NCBI RefSeq assembly: GCF_002419815.1
Contig: NZ_DIGV01000051.1
Location: 1 to 64,000 of the forward strand
Origin: Brevundimonas sp. UBA5713
GTDB taxonomy: Bacteria > Pseudomonadota > Alphaproteobacteria > Caulobacterales > Caulobacteraceae
Direction of reading: 5' to 3'
DNA length: 64,000 nucleotides
In this document: positions 1-9,255 of the stretch, one piece after another
Numbering within the stretch: the first letter of the stretch is position 1
Layout of the letters: each line of letters begins with the position of its first letter
Translations under genes and position numbers: made by a program
Notes under the pieces: model-generated
Databases searched by the model: none
Told to the model about the DNA's origin: nothing
The model's input: only the letters and a program-made list of their open reading frames with translations

Positions 1-655
1 GGGCGATGTCGATCACGTCGCCATCGGCATTCACCTGCGGCATCTCGATCCAGTCACCCACACGCAGCATGTCGTTGGAGTTCAGTTGAACCGACGCCAC
101 CAGCGACAGGATGGTGTCCTTGAACACCAGCATGAGTACAGCAGCCAACGCCCCCAGACCCGACAGCAGCAGCAGCGGCGAGCGGTCAATCAGGGTCGCG
201 ATCACCAGAATGGTGGCAATCGCATAGAAGACCAGTTTGATGACCTGCAGATAGCCTTTGATGCTGCGGCGGTGCGCCCGCTCGCTGCGGTTATACAGGG
301 CGTTCACCATGTCCAGCGCGCTGCTGATGGCCAGAACGATGGCCACGATGGTGAAGGCCGCCGCCACATTCTGGATCACCGTCACAGCACCGGGAGCCAG
401 ATGCGGCACCGAAGCGACGCCCAGTTGGAGGATCAGCGACGGCACCACGCGGGCCAAATTGCGCACGACCGGCCGGAGCAGTTGCTCCAGATCATCGGTC
501 GCACGCCCGACAATCTTCAAAAGAATGCGCGTAAGGACCCGCCGCACCATAAAGTCGGCGACGAAGGCCACGAGAAAGAGAAGAAACAACCCGACCGCCA
601 TCTCGGCCATCGGGTATTCGGCTAATCGCGCTTGCACGCCAGCAGTATCCAACAT
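1..655 (-). CDS. MscS-family mechanosensitive channel, N-terminal part (cut by window edge)
   Basis: Reading the minus strand from an ATG at 655 gives about 218 residues that run off the left edge. The start shows three or more hydrophobic segments: one near residues 20-35, one around an FTIVAIVLAISSALD stretch, and one with YAIATILVIATLIDRSP. These are followed by a glycine/alanine-rich helix (LLSGLGALAAVLMLVFKDT) and then a beta-domain start with LVASVQLNSNDMLRVGDWIE. That pore helix plus the D(M/I)LRVGDWIE motif is typical of the MscS family. Such channels release solutes in hypo-osmotic shock and sit in the inner membrane. The C-terminal cytoplasmic domain lies outside the window, so subfamily cannot be given. 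The gene ends before the transsulfuration operon and is probably transcribed independently. Confidence 0.85.
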   Translation of the reverse strand, partial: MLDTAGVQARLAEYPMAEMAVGLFLLFLVAFVADFMVRRVLTRILLKIVGRATDDLEQLLRPVVRNLARVVPSLILQLGVASVPHLAPGAVTVIQNVAAAFTIVAIVLAISSALDMVNALYNRSERAHRRSIKGYLQVIKLVFYAIATILVIATLIDRSPLLLLSGLGALAAVLMLVFKDTILSLVASVQLNSNDMLRVGDWIEMPQVNADGDVIDIA

Positions 656-716
656 GCGACAAGCCTAGGGGGCGAGGCCCACGAAGTGAACCCCGCCCTG
701 CCGAATGTATCGCGAC

Positions 717-1883
717 TTAAGCGCCCAAAGCCTGATCCAGATCGGCGATCAGGTCTTCGATGTTTTCGACACCGACCGACAGGCGGATCAGGCTGTCGGT
801 CACGCCACTGGCCTCGCGCACATCTTTCGGGATGCTGGCGTGGGTCATGATGGCCGGATGGTTCACGAGGCTTTCGACACCGCCGAGAGACTCCGCCAGC
901 GTGAACACCCGCACGCGTTCCAGAACACGCTTGGTACGCTCCAGATCACCGTCGATCACCACCGACACCATGCCGCCGAAACCGCCCGTCATCTGGCTCT
1001 TGGCCAGCTCATGCTGCGGATGGCTTTCCAGCCCCGGATAGATGACCTTTTGCACGCCCGCGCGGCCTTCCAGCCACTGGGCCAGCTTAAGCGCGTTGTC
1101 GCAGTGCGCCTTCATCCGAAGGGCCAAAGTCTTCAGGCCACGGTTCACGAGGAAGGCGTCAAACGGGCCCATCACACCGCCGATGGAGTTCTGCAGGAAC
1201 TTCAGCTCGGCCGCCATTTCCGGCGTCTTGGCGATAAGCACACCGCCAACCACATCCGAGTGACCGTTCAGGTATTTGGTCGCCGAGTGCATAACGATGT
1301 CCGCGCCCAGCGACAGCGGCTGCTGGCAATAGGGCGAGGCAAAGGTGTTATCGACCACGAGGATCAGGTTGTGCGCCTTGGCGATCTTCGACAGAGCGGC
1401 GATGTCAGCCAGCTTCATCATCGGATTGGTCGGGGTTTCGACCCACAGCATGCGGGTCTTTTCGGTGATGGCCGCCTCGACCGCCGACAGATCGCTCAGG
1501 TCGATATAGCTGAAGTCCAGCCCCATTGAGCGACGGCGCACGCGCTCGAACAGACGCCACGAACCACCGTACAGGTCATCACCCGTAACGATGTGCGAAC
1601 CGGCATCCAGCAGCTCCAGCGCGGTCGAGGTCGCCGCCATGCCCGAGCCGAAGCCGAAGGCCTGAACGCCGCCCTCCAGGTCTGCGATACAGGCTTCGAA
1701 GGCCATGCGCGTCGGGTTCTTGCCACGCGCATATTCAAAGCCCCTGTTCACGCCGGGGCTTTCCTGCGCGAAGGTCGAGGTGGCGTAGATCGGCACCATG
1801 ACCGCGCCGGTCGTCGGGTCAGGTTCCTGCCCCGCATGAATGGCGCGGGTCGAAAAGCCCTGATGATTTTTCTTATCGGTCAT
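717..1883 (-). CDS. Trans-sulfuration PLP enzyme (cystathionine gamma-lyase or gamma-synthase)
   Basis: This 388-residue protein has the full length of the Cys/Met-metabolism PLP family. Visible signatures are YARGKNPTR near residue 51 (phosphate and subunit contacts), FGSGMAA at 78-84, the ETPTNP segment near 149, VDNTF near 177 and HSATKYLNGHSD near 199-210, where Lys203 should carry PLP. It lies 4 bases after a cystathionine beta-synthase gene on the same strand. That neighbour makes the lyase role in reverse transsulfuration (cystathionine to cysteine, 2-oxobutyrate and ammonia) more likely than gamma-synthase, but sequence alone does not separate the two. I see no strong Shine-Dalgarno before the ATG; translation is probably coupled to the upstream gene. 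Confidence 0.93.
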   Translation of the reverse strand: MTDKKNHQGFSTRAIHAGQEPDPTTGAVMVPIYATSTFAQESPGVNRGFEYARGKNPTRMAFEACIADLEGGVQAFGFGSGMAATSTALELLDAGSHIVTGDDLYGGSWRLFERVRRRSMGLDFSYIDLSDLSAVEAAITEKTRMLWVETPTNPMMKLADIAALSKIAKAHNLILVVDNTFASPYCQQPLSLGADIVMHSATKYLNGHSDVVGGVLIAKTPEMAAELKFLQNSIGGVMGPFDAFLVNRGLKTLALRMKAHCDNALKLAQWLEGRAGVQKVIYPGLESHPQHELAKSQMTGGFGGMVSVVIDGDLERTKRVLERVRVFTLAESLGGVESLVNHPAIMTHASIPKDVREASGVTDSLIRLSVGVENIEDLIADLDQALGA

Positions 1884-1887
1884 GGAC

Positions 1888-3291
1888 TTAACGGTTCAGG
1901 CTGAGGTGGTTGATCAGGTCGGCACGGGTGATCAGGCCGACAAATTTCTCGCCGTCCAGCACGATGGCCACGCGGTCGCGGTCAAAGAGCGGGATCAGGG
2001 CGTCGAGGTCTTCGGTCACCTGCACCGTGTCCAGATCACGCGTCATGGCGGTGTTCACCTGTTTGGCGAAACGCTCCTTGCGGGTGATCTCGTCGGTGTT
2101 CATCAGGTGAACGATGTCGCTCTCGTCCACGATGCCGACCAGGCGGCCCTCCTGAATGACCGGAAGCTGCGACACGTCGCTGCCGCGCATACGCTTGAAG
2201 GCGGTGTCGATGGTGTCTTCCGGACCGACGACGACCACATCACCCTTTTCATATTTGCGGGTGATCAGGTCCGAAAGATTGCCGGTAATCTCGCGCTCGG
2301 TCAGGCCTTGGTCAGCCAACCAGGTGTCGTTGTAGACCTTGGACAGGTATTTGGCACCGGTGTCGCACACGAAGGTGACGATGGTCTTGGGCTCGGTCTG
2401 CTCCTTGCACCAGCGCAGGGCCGCAGCGATCAGGCAGCCCGAGCTTGAACCGGCCAGCACACCTTCCTTCAGCAGAAGTTCGCGCGCCGTTGCGATCGAT
2501 TCCGCATCGGGGATGGAATAGGCGCGGTCAACAAGGCTGATGTCAGCGGTGTCCGGCACAAAGTTTTGCCCGATACCCTCGACAGTATAGGAGCCGTCGG
2601 GGCCAGGTTTGCCTTCGTTCACGATTCCCGCCAGACCCGAACCAACGGGGTCGGCCAGCAGAATTTCTGCCTTGGAGCCTTTTGACTTTAGATATCGTGC
2701 AATACCGGTGATCGTGCCGCCCGATCCGATACCCGCCACAAAGGCGTCGATCTGGCCGCCGGTCTGCTCCCAAATCTCCGGTCCGGTCGATTTGAAGTGG
2801 GCTTCGGAGTTCGCGTCGTTGGCGAATTGGTTGACGTAATAGGCACCCGGAATCTGCTGCGACAGGCGCTCGGCCATGTCGGTGTAATACTCCGGATGGC
2901 CGTGCGGCACGTCCGAACGGGTCAGGCGCACATCGGCCCCCATGGCGCGCAGATGCTGGATCTTTTCCTTCGACATCTTGTCCGGAATGACCAGCAAGAC
3001 GTTGTAACCCTTTTGTTTTCCGACCAGCGTCAGCGCCAGGCCGGTGTTACCGGCGGTGGCCTCTACAATGGTGCCGCCCGGTTGCAGCAGACCCGAGTTT
3101 TCGGCGGCCTCGATCATGTTGAGGGCAATGCGGTCCTTGATGGAGCCGCCCGGGTTCTGGCTTTCCAGCTTGATCAGCAGGCGACACTTGCCCGTGTCCA
3201 GCTTGGTCACTTCGACCATCGGCGTATTACCGATCAGGTCCAGCAGCGACTTCGACGGGCGGGACAAAGAAGGCGTGTCGGTCAGCGACAT
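1888..3291 (-). CDS. Cystathionine beta-synthase with CBS-domain pair
   Basis: The protein is 467 residues if started at the ATG at 3291, which has GGAG 9 bases upstream; a TTG 15 bases earlier is also open but less likely. Residues 1-320 are a cysteine-synthase-type PLP fold: GNTPMVEV at 21-28, GGSIKDR with the PLP lysine at about 52, TAGNTG for substrate carboxylate, and the GSGGT phosphate loop. Residues about 335-465 form two CBS motifs (GDVVVVGPEDTI and MTRDLDTVQVTEDLDAL), which in this family can bind adenosyl ligands. It should condense serine with homocysteine to cystathionine in the cytosol. With the gene 4 bases downstream it forms a two-gene reverse transsulfuration operon. Confidence 0.93.
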   Translation of the reverse strand: MSLTDTPSLSRPSKSLLDLIGNTPMVEVTKLDTGKCRLLIKLESQNPGGSIKDRIALNMIEAAENSGLLQPGGTIVEATAGNTGLALTLVGKQKGYNVLLVIPDKMSKEKIQHLRAMGADVRLTRSDVPHGHPEYYTDMAERLSQQIPGAYYVNQFANDANSEAHFKSTGPEIWEQTGGQIDAFVAGIGSGGTITGIARYLKSKGSKAEILLADPVGSGLAGIVNEGKPGPDGSYTVEGIGQNFVPDTADISLVDRAYSIPDAESIATARELLLKEGVLAGSSSGCLIAAALRWCKEQTEPKTIVTFVCDTGAKYLSKVYNDTWLADQGLTEREITGNLSDLITRKYEKGDVVVVGPEDTIDTAFKRMRGSDVSQLPVIQEGRLVGIVDESDIVHLMNTDEITRKERFAKQVNTAMTRDLDTVQVTEDLDALIPLFDRDRVAIVLDGEKFVGLITRADLINHLSLNR

Positions 3292-3402
3292 AGGATCAAG
3301 CTCCAAAACGGAAGGTAGACAGAAGGCTGAAGCCAGCAGGCTTCGCGGTCAACTTGTGCAAGATTTCACCTTTTCATCGAAAAGCGCGTTATTGAGGGCG
3401 TA

Positions 3403-5721
3403 ATGGCTAAATCTCCCAAGCGCCCGGTTGCGGGCCTCCCCGATAAAGACACCCTCCTCGCCTTCCTGCGCGAAGCCGGAGAGGCCGAGAAATCCGATAT
3501 TGCCCGCGCCTTTGGCCTGAAGGGTGCGGAACGGCGCATGCTGCGCGAAATGCTGCGAGAACTGGAAGCCGAGGGCAAGCTGGGCAAGCGCGGTCGCAAG
3601 GGCTTTGCCGAGGCCGGCACCCTGCCCCCCGTCGGCGTGGCCGATGTGGTGGCCCGCACCGACGATGGCGAACTGCTGGTCCAACTGGTTAAGGGCGAGG
3701 CCGACGCCCCGCAGGCCGTTCTGGTCGCCGACAAGGAGCGCCGCGTCTCCGCTCCGGCCATGGGCGACCGCCTGCTGGTCAAATTCTCGCGCACCGGCGA
3801 AGGCTGGGAAGCCCGTCTGGTCAAAAAGCTGGACGCTGGCGGCAGCAAGATTCTGGGCGTGGTCCGCAAGGGCCATCGCGATGTCCGCATCGAGCCTGTC
3901 GACAAGAAGGACAAGGAGTTCCTGATCGTCCCCGCCGGTCTGGTAGAGGGTCTAAAGGATGGCGATCTGGTGCTGGCCGCCTCCGAGCGCGGCGACAGCC
4001 GCTATGGTCCCAAGCGCGGCAAGATCCTTGAAAAGATCGGTCGCGAGGATGACCCGCGTGCGGCCTCGATCATCGCCATCCACCAGCACAACATCCCCAT
4101 CGGCTTCTCCGAGGCGGTGATTGCCGAGGCAGGCGATCAGGCGGTGCCGACGCTGAAGGGTCGTGAAGACCTGCGCCACATCCCCTTCGTCACCATCGAC
4201 CCGCAGGACGCGCGCGACCACGACGACGCCGTCTTTGCCGAGCGCGACACCGATGAAAAGAACCCCGACGGCTGGGTCGTCTGGGTCGCCATCGCCGACG
4301 TGGCCGCCTATGTGCGCCCCAACACCGCGCTGGACCGCGAGGCCCGCGCCAAGGGCAACTCGACCTATTTCCCCGACCGCGTGGAGCCCATGCTGCCGGA
4401 AGTGCTGTCGAACGGCCTGTGCAGCCTGAAGGAAGGCGAGAACCGCGCCACCATGGCCGTGCGCATGGTGTTCGACAAATCCGGCACAAAGATCGGCCAC
4501 AAGTTCACGCGCGGCCTGATGCGTTCGCACGCCAAGCTGTCCTATGAGCAGGCGCAGGCCGCCATCGACGGCCAGCCGGACGACACCACCGGCCCGATCA
4601 TGGATACCATCCTGTATCCGCTGTGGAACGCCTATGCCTGTATGCTCAAGGGGCGCGAGCGCCGCGCGCCTCTGGCGATCGAGAGCCTTGAGCGCCGCGT
4701 ACAGATGTCGCCCGAAGGCGGCATTCAGGCCATCCTGCCGCGCCAGTCGCTGCAAGCGCACCGCCTGATCGAAGAGATGATGGTACAGGCCAATGTCTGC
4801 GCTGCCGAAAGTCTGGAGAAGGCCCGCACGCCCCTGATCTATCGCGTTCACGAAACGCCCAGTCAGGAAAAGATCTTCAACCTGTCCGATTTCCTGCACA
4901 CCATCGGCAAGTCGTGGGCCAAGGGCGAAGCGCCGACCACCAAACGCTTCAACAAACTGCTGGCCGAGATCAAGGACAGCGAACACGCCGAAGTGGTCAA
5001 TGAAGTGGTCCTGCGCACCCAGATGCAGGCCTTCTACAGCCCCGAGAACCTCGGCCACTTTGGCCTGAACCTCGACCGCTATGCCCACTTCACCTCGCCG
5101 ATCCGCCGCTATGCCGACCTGATCGTGCACCGTGGCCTGATCCGCGCGCTGAACCTTGGCGACGATGGTCTGACCGACCGCGAAATGGCCGAACTGTCCG
5201 GCATTGCCGAGCACATCACCGAGACCGAGCGTCGCTCCATGGCGGCGGAACGGGCGGCGATGGACCGCTATATCGCCGCCTTCCTCGAAGACCGCGTGGG
5301 CGCGACCTTTACCGGCCGCATCACCGGCGTGACCCGCTTTGGCCTGTTCATCCGTCTGGACGAAACGGGTGCCGATGGTCTGGTTCCGGTGTCATCTCTG
5401 GGCGACGAATATTTTGTCCACGATGACCGCAGCCATGCTCTGGTCGGCGAACGCTCGGGCAAACGCTATCCGCTGGGCCTGAATGTCGAGGTGTTGCTGG
5501 CCGAGGCCACGCCGGTTACGGGCGGTCTGGTGTTCCAGATGCTGTCCGATCCCGCCCCGCGCGATCCCAATGCGGCCATGCCCCGTCTGGGCATGCGCGG
5601 GCGTGGACCCAAGGGCGGAAAAGGCGGCTTCAAGGGTGCAGGCGGCAAATCCGCCCGCGCCCGCAACGGCGGCAAACCTCTCGGCGGCCTCAAGGGCGTT
5701 CGCAAGGGCAAGCGCAAGTGA
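3403..5721 (+). CDS. rnr: Ribonuclease R
   Basis: This 772-residue protein has the RNase R layout: an N-terminal helix-turn-helix-like region (residues 10-70), cold-shock-type OB domains, an RNB catalytic domain with the metal-binding cluster DPQDARDHDDAV near 265-277, an S1 RNA-binding domain at about 630-715 (GRITGVTRFGLFIRL), and a Gly/Lys/Arg-rich basic tail. RNase R is a processive 3'-5' exonuclease that degrades structured RNA and acts in trans-translation and rRNA quality control. A GAGGG lies just upstream of the ATG. The gene overlaps the next one by 4 bases (GTGA), so the Nudix hydrolase is probably translationally coupled to it. Confidence 0.97.
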   Translation: MAKSPKRPVAGLPDKDTLLAFLREAGEAEKSDIARAFGLKGAERRMLREMLRELEAEGKLGKRGRKGFAEAGTLPPVGVADVVARTDDGELLVQLVKGEADAPQAVLVADKERRVSAPAMGDRLLVKFSRTGEGWEARLVKKLDAGGSKILGVVRKGHRDVRIEPVDKKDKEFLIVPAGLVEGLKDGDLVLAASERGDSRYGPKRGKILEKIGREDDPRAASIIAIHQHNIPIGFSEAVIAEAGDQAVPTLKGREDLRHIPFVTIDPQDARDHDDAVFAERDTDEKNPDGWVVWVAIADVAAYVRPNTALDREARAKGNSTYFPDRVEPMLPEVLSNGLCSLKEGENRATMAVRMVFDKSGTKIGHKFTRGLMRSHAKLSYEQAQAAIDGQPDDTTGPIMDTILYPLWNAYACMLKGRERRAPLAIESLERRVQMSPEGGIQAILPRQSLQAHRLIEEMMVQANVCAAESLEKARTPLIYRVHETPSQEKIFNLSDFLHTIGKSWAKGEAPTTKRFNKLLAEIKDSEHAEVVNEVVLRTQMQAFYSPENLGHFGLNLDRYAHFTSPIRRYADLIVHRGLIRALNLGDDGLTDREMAELSGIAEHITETERRSMAAERAAMDRYIAAFLEDRVGATFTGRITGVTRFGLFIRLDETGADGLVPVSSLGDEYFVHDDRSHALVGERSGKRYPLGLNVEVLLAEATPVTGGLVFQMLSDPAPRDPNAAMPRLGMRGRGPKGGKGGFKGAGGKSARARNGGKPLGGLKGVRKGKRK

Positions 5722-6422
5722 GCGAACCGTTCGACGCGAAACAGGACCTGTTGGATGCGCCCCGTGTTGGTGGGCGGCAACGCCCCCGTGATGCGGCCAC
5801 GCTGATCCTCACTCGCGGCGACAAAAACCTTGAGGTTCTGATGGGTCGCCGCGCGGCGGGCCACGTCTTCATGGCGTCCAAATGGGTGTTTCCGGGTGGT
5901 CGCATTGACCGCTCGGACTTCACTGCCCGTTTTTCGGGAGAGCTGTCTTCGATCACCGCACGGCGACTGGAGAAGGAAATGCCTGCCAGAAGGGCCCGTG
6001 CGCTGGCCCTGACGGCCATCCGCGAGACTTTCGAGGAAACGGGCCTGATCCTTGGAAAACCCGCTCCTGCGGCGTCTGTGGCCGGTCCTTGGCGTGAATA
6101 CCGTCAGGCGGGGGCCCTGCCCGACCTCTCGTGCCTGACCTATATCGCCCGCGCCATTACTCCGCCGGGACGCACACGCCGCTTTGACGCGCGTTTCTTC
6201 ACCGCCCCTATCGAGGCGCTGCGTGATCCGGACAATATCGTGGGGTCAGGCGAACTGGACGAGATCGCATGGCTGCCCATCCAGGAGGCCATGCAGCAGG
6301 ACCTGCCGTCCATCACCCGCTTTGTGCTGGGTGAAGCGCTGGAGCGGCTGGAATCCCCCAACCGCCCCCTCGCCTTTGTGCGGATGCTGCACGGGCAGCA
6401 CCGCATCGAGCATCTCGACTAA
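5718..6422 (+). CDS. Nudix hydrolase
   Basis: The 234-residue product carries a Nudix box whose core RETFEETG lies at residues 102-109, preceded by WVFPGGRID at 56-64. The gap between the glycines and the REx2EE core is longer than in the minimal 23-residue Nudix box because an insertion of about 30 residues follows the first part. Nudix enzymes hydrolyse nucleoside diphosphate-linked compounds such as CoA, NADH or damaged nucleotides; the substrate cannot be named here. The length and the insertion resemble the CoA-pyrophosphatase-like group, which is a guess. It starts with GTG overlapping the rnr stop, implying one transcript. Confidence 0.88.
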   Translation: MSEPFDAKQDLLDAPRVGGRQRPRDAATLILTRGDKNLEVLMGRRAAGHVFMASKWVFPGGRIDRSDFTARFSGELSSITARRLEKEMPARRARALALTAIRETFEETGLILGKPAPAASVAGPWREYRQAGALPDLSCLTYIARAITPPGRTRRFDARFFTAPIEALRDPDNIVGSGELDEIAWLPIQEAMQQDLPSITRFVLGEALERLESPNRPLAFVRMLHGQHRIEHLD

Positions 6423-6425
6423 AGC

Positions 6426-7010
6426 CTATTCGCTGACCGGCTTGGTCAGGTCGAACTCCACGCGGAAGTGGCGGTTGGCGCGGCGCAGCTCATAGACATA
6501 GGTCTGGGTCGGGTGGACCTCGACAGCCCAGACATTGGTGTTCGACACCGAGGCGTCATTGGCGGTGAACAGGTCGATGGATTCCTGATCCACCGGAAAC
6601 TCCTGACGCTTGGGCGAGCCGTCTTGCGTGGTCTCGCCACCGTACCAGTGCAGGGTGTGGGTGGTACCGTCCGGATCGCGGTGATCGTGCTTCAGGCGCA
6701 GGCCATTATCCGTGCGGGTAATGAACCAGGTACGCGAGTGGTCATCACCCACCCAGAACGGGATGCGGATCTCGTTAGCCTCGCAGTCGCGCACATGCAT
6801 CAACAAGCGCTTTCCGGCAAAATCGCCGTCCGTCGGGCCGGGATTGATTACCTTCCCTTCGAATCGCTGACCGCACAGGGTCGAAAGATTCGCGAAAAAG
6901 GCATCCTGCGCGCCGGCTGATTCCATAGCAGCGGTTGGCGAAGCGACAGCTAGAGAGCTGAAAACAGCGGCAGAAATGGCTAAGGCGGGTGCAATTCGGG
7001 TCATTTTCAT
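6426..7010 (-). CDS. Secreted protein of unknown function
   Basis: The 194-residue product starts with a lysine/arginine n-region and a hydrophobic core (APALAISAAVFSSLAV) ending in an ASPTAAM-type cleavage region, so it is probably exported by Sec. The mature part is rich in acidic and aromatic residues, with a CEANEIRIPFWVGDDHSR segment and two cysteines (CGQRF and RDCEAN) that could form a disulfide. It looks like a compact beta-rich periplasmic domain. I do not recognise a named family. It converges on the Nudix gene (3 bases between stops) and is divergent from rpmG. Confidence 0.75.
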   Translation of the reverse strand: MKMTRIAPALAISAAVFSSLAVASPTAAMESAGAQDAFFANLSTLCGQRFEGKVINPGPTDGDFAGKRLLMHVRDCEANEIRIPFWVGDDHSRTWFITRTDNGLRLKHDHRDPDGTTHTLHWYGGETTQDGSPKRQEFPVDQESIDLFTANDASVSNTNVWAVEVHPTQTYVYELRRANRHFRVEFDLTKPVSE

Positions 7011-7061
7011 GGCATTAAGCCTATCCGTTCGCGGATTGGACTCAAGGCGACATCACGCCCG

Positions 7062-7089
7062 TTGACTTTGGCGCGTGTCTGAGTATGTT
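7062..7089 (+). promoter_or_regulatory. Probable sigma-70 promoter of rpmG
   Basis: TTGACT at 7062-7067 and TATGTT at 7084-7089 are separated by 16 bases. They lie about 50 bases upstream of the rpmG ATG at 7139, facing it. This is inferred from motif and spacing only. Confidence 0.5.
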
Positions 7090-7138
7090 CCGCGCCTCCT
7101 ATTTCAAGCGGCTTTCGCCGTCGCAGAGGTTTATTCCG

Positions 7139-7306
7139 ATGGCCAAACCGGCTTCGATCAAGATCCGTCTGAACTCCACCGCCGACACCGGCTTCTTCTA
7201 TGTCACCAAGAAGAACGCCCGTACCATGACCGAAAAAATGGTCGTGAAGAAGTACGACCCGGTCGTGCGCAAGCACGTCGAGTTCAAAGAAGGCAAGATC
7301 AAGTAA
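7139..7306 (+). CDS. rpmG: 50S ribosomal protein L33
   Basis: The 55-residue product MAKPASIKIRL... has the L33 pattern: a short beta-rich protein with TGFFYVTKKNARTM and a basic C-terminus ending KEGKIK. It is the cysteine-free form, so no zinc site is expected. The ATG at 7139 is chosen because AGAGGT lies 8 bases upstream and the length matches the family; an upstream in-frame ATG at 7085 would overlap the likely promoter -10. It is a stand-alone gene with its own promoter and a strong terminator. Confidence 0.96.
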   Translation: MAKPASIKIRLNSTADTGFFYVTKKNARTMTEKMVVKKYDPVVRKHVEFKEGKIK

Positions 7307-7310
7307 GACC

Positions 7311-7383
7311 CTGCTCCGCGTGATGCGGAGCAGCGCTTACAGCCCTTCAAAAACGCCCGACTGTTTTTCAGTCGGGCGTTTTT
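7311..7383 (+). terminator. rpmG terminator, preceded by a second hairpin
   Basis: A perfect 13-bp stem (7351-7363 with 7369-7381) around a TTTTT loop is followed by T residues and also preceded by A residues, so it can act on both strands, for rpmG and for pleD. Upstream, a 9-bp hairpin without a U tract (7311-7319 with 7325-7333) directly follows the rpmG stop. Confidence 0.9.
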
Positions 7384-7430
7384 CCATGCCTGCTATTTGG
7401 TAACACGCGGCTCACCCGCAGCCACAGCAG

Positions 7431-8789
7431 TTACGAGGCGGCGCGGGAGACGACCGTGTTCCGGCCCCTGTCCTTGGCTTCATAGACACCCTGATCGGCC
7501 CGTTTCAGCAGGGTTTCAGGCGTGTCGCCGTCAACCGAACTGGCCACGCCCACCGATACCGTCACATCCAGTGGAGCCTTGCCGGCCAGCGCGCGGAACG
7601 GCTCGCTGCTGATATCGCGACGGATACGCTCTGCAATGCGCTGGGCGTCCTCCAGAGACGTGCCGGGCATCACCACCACAAACTCTTCGCCGCCCAGCCG
7701 GCACGGCAGGTCCACAGCGCGCACATTGGTGGCCAAACGGACCGCAAACTCGCGCAGCACCTCGTCGCCCACATCGTGGCCAAAGCTGTCATTGATGGAT
7801 TTGAAGTGGTCCAGATCGATGATCAGCACCGAAATCGCCTCGCCCCCGCGATTGGCGCGTGCGAGCATGGATTGCAGCTGACTGGCCATATAGCGACGGT
7901 TATGCAGCCCCGTCAGCACATCGGTGACAGCGGCCTCGAGGTTGCGTTCCAGCCTTTCGCGCAGGAAGTCGGTATAGCGTTTGCGCTTCACCTGCGTGAC
8001 CACGCGCACTGAAAGTTCGTCAGGATCGATCGGCGCGCTGACGATGTCATTGGCCCCCAGCTCCAGAGCCTTGACCAGCCTCTGTCGCTCTTTCAGGTCG
8101 ACAATGGTCAAAATGGGCAAGGACCGCGTGACCTCGCGAGCGCGCAGGTGCGCCAGCAGTCGCAGACCATCAAAGCTGGCGTTCGCGGCATTGATGATCA
8201 TCAGATCGACACCGCCGGCGGAAATGCCCGCATCGATACTGTTGGCCAATACCGGGCGGTGATTGCGCCCCAACTCGGCCATCAGCACGCCGGCCTGCTC
8301 GGGATTGTCATCAACCACGACGATCCGACCGCCCGTGCCGCGCAGACGCTCTACACCTGCTCCTCCAATGCCAAAGCGGCGTCCGCTTTCTTCGCGCTCG
8401 CGCAACTCGTCGACCATGATTTTCAGACGCGTCAGGCTGCGCACACGCGCCATCAGGATCAGATCGTCATAGGGTTTGCTGAGAAAATCGTCGGCACCGG
8501 CCTCCAGCCCGCGTATCCGGTCCTGACGGCCATCCAGAGCCGTGACCAGCACCACCGGAATATGCCGCGTGGCCGGATCGTCCTTCAGGCGACGGCAGGT
8601 CTCGAACCCGTCCATCTTGGGCATCATCACGTCCAGCAGAATCAGGTCCGGCTGTTCGGTGCGCGCCAGTTCAATCGCCGTGGCTCCGTCATTGCAGGTG
8701 ACCACGTCGAAATATTCAATCGTCAGCTTGGCTTCGAGCAGCCGCACATTGGTGTCGACATCATCGACAACGAGGATACGTGCACTCAT
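7431..8789 (-). CDS. pleD: PleD diguanylate cyclase response regulator
   Basis: The 452-residue protein has the PleD order REC-REC-GGDEF. In the first receiver domain the phospho-acceptor is Asp53 within LLDVMMP. The second receiver begins near residue 153 (GGRIVVVDDN) and is an adaptor type. The cyclase domain starts near 285 and its active-site motif is GGEEF at 366-370. The RAVD at 357-360 matches the RxxD allosteric I-site, so product inhibition by c-di-GMP is expected. In Caulobacter PleD makes c-di-GMP at the stalked pole and drives the swarmer-to-stalked transition. The gene follows divK by 6 bases, the same order as in Caulobacter. Confidence 0.97.
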   Translation of the reverse strand: MSARILVVDDVDTNVRLLEAKLTIEYFDVVTCNDGATAIELARTEQPDLILLDVMMPKMDGFETCRRLKDDPATRHIPVVLVTALDGRQDRIRGLEAGADDFLSKPYDDLILMARVRSLTRLKIMVDELREREESGRRFGIGGAGVERLRGTGGRIVVVDDNPEQAGVLMAELGRNHRPVLANSIDAGISAGGVDLMIINAANASFDGLRLLAHLRAREVTRSLPILTIVDLKERQRLVKALELGANDIVSAPIDPDELSVRVVTQVKRKRYTDFLRERLERNLEAAVTDVLTGLHNRRYMASQLQSMLARANRGGEAISVLIIDLDHFKSINDSFGHDVGDEVLREFAVRLATNVRAVDLPCRLGGEEFVVVMPGTSLEDAQRIAERIRRDISSEPFRALAGKAPLDVTVSVGVASSVDGDTPETLLKRADQGVYEAKDRGRNTVVSRAAS

Positions 8790-8795
8790 CCGGCG

Positions 8796-9161
8796 TCACC
8801 CCAGATGGCGACGCACGGTGTCCAAGAAGGTCGAAACCGAAATGGGTTTGGAAATGTAGGCTTCACAGCCCCCCTGCCTGATCCGTTCCTCGTCGCCCTT
8901 CATGGCAAACGCAGTCACGGCAATTACAGGAATATTACTTAGCTCGTCATCCTCCTTGATCCATTTTGTCACTTCCAGACCCGAAATTTCCGGCAACTGG
9001 ATATCCATCAGGATCAAGTCAGGGCGATGCGCACGCGCAAGCTGGAGCGCCTGCATCCCCTCACGGGTCTGCAGGGTCGAATAGCCCTGAGATTCAAGCA
9101 GATCATGAAACAGCTTCATGTTCAGCTCATTATCCTCGACGATGAGGACGGTCTTGGACAT
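8796..9161 (-). CDS. divK: DivK single-domain response regulator
   Basis: The 121-residue product is a lone receiver domain. Acidic pocket residues are seen in IVEDNELN, the phosphorylated Asp is Asp53 in LILMDIQLP, the threonine lies in AVTAFAMKGDEE, and the lysine in YISKPIS. Its sequence is very close to what is known for Caulobacter DivK, the essential regulator that signals through DivL to control CckA and CtrA. The start MSKTVLIVED at 9161 fits known DivK length; an upstream in-frame extension of 10 residues is less likely. It is the first gene of a divK-pleD operon and is divergent from dinB. Confidence 0.97.
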   Translation of the reverse strand: MSKTVLIVEDNELNMKLFHDLLESQGYSTLQTREGMQALQLARAHRPDLILMDIQLPEISGLEVTKWIKEDDELSNIPVIAVTAFAMKGDEERIRQGGCEAYISKPISVSTFLDTVRRHLG

Positions 9162-9255
9162 TGGCCACCTGGCGCTCAAACACAAAGACACCCAAATCGG
9201 TTAGACTGGTGCCTTTCTGGCCTAGCTTGCCTACGTCAGTCTTAAGCCCTCGTGA

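Noticed and set aside
3952..5214. Open frame of 420 codons opposite rnr
   Set aside because: Antisense shadow of the RNase R gene, composition not protein-like.
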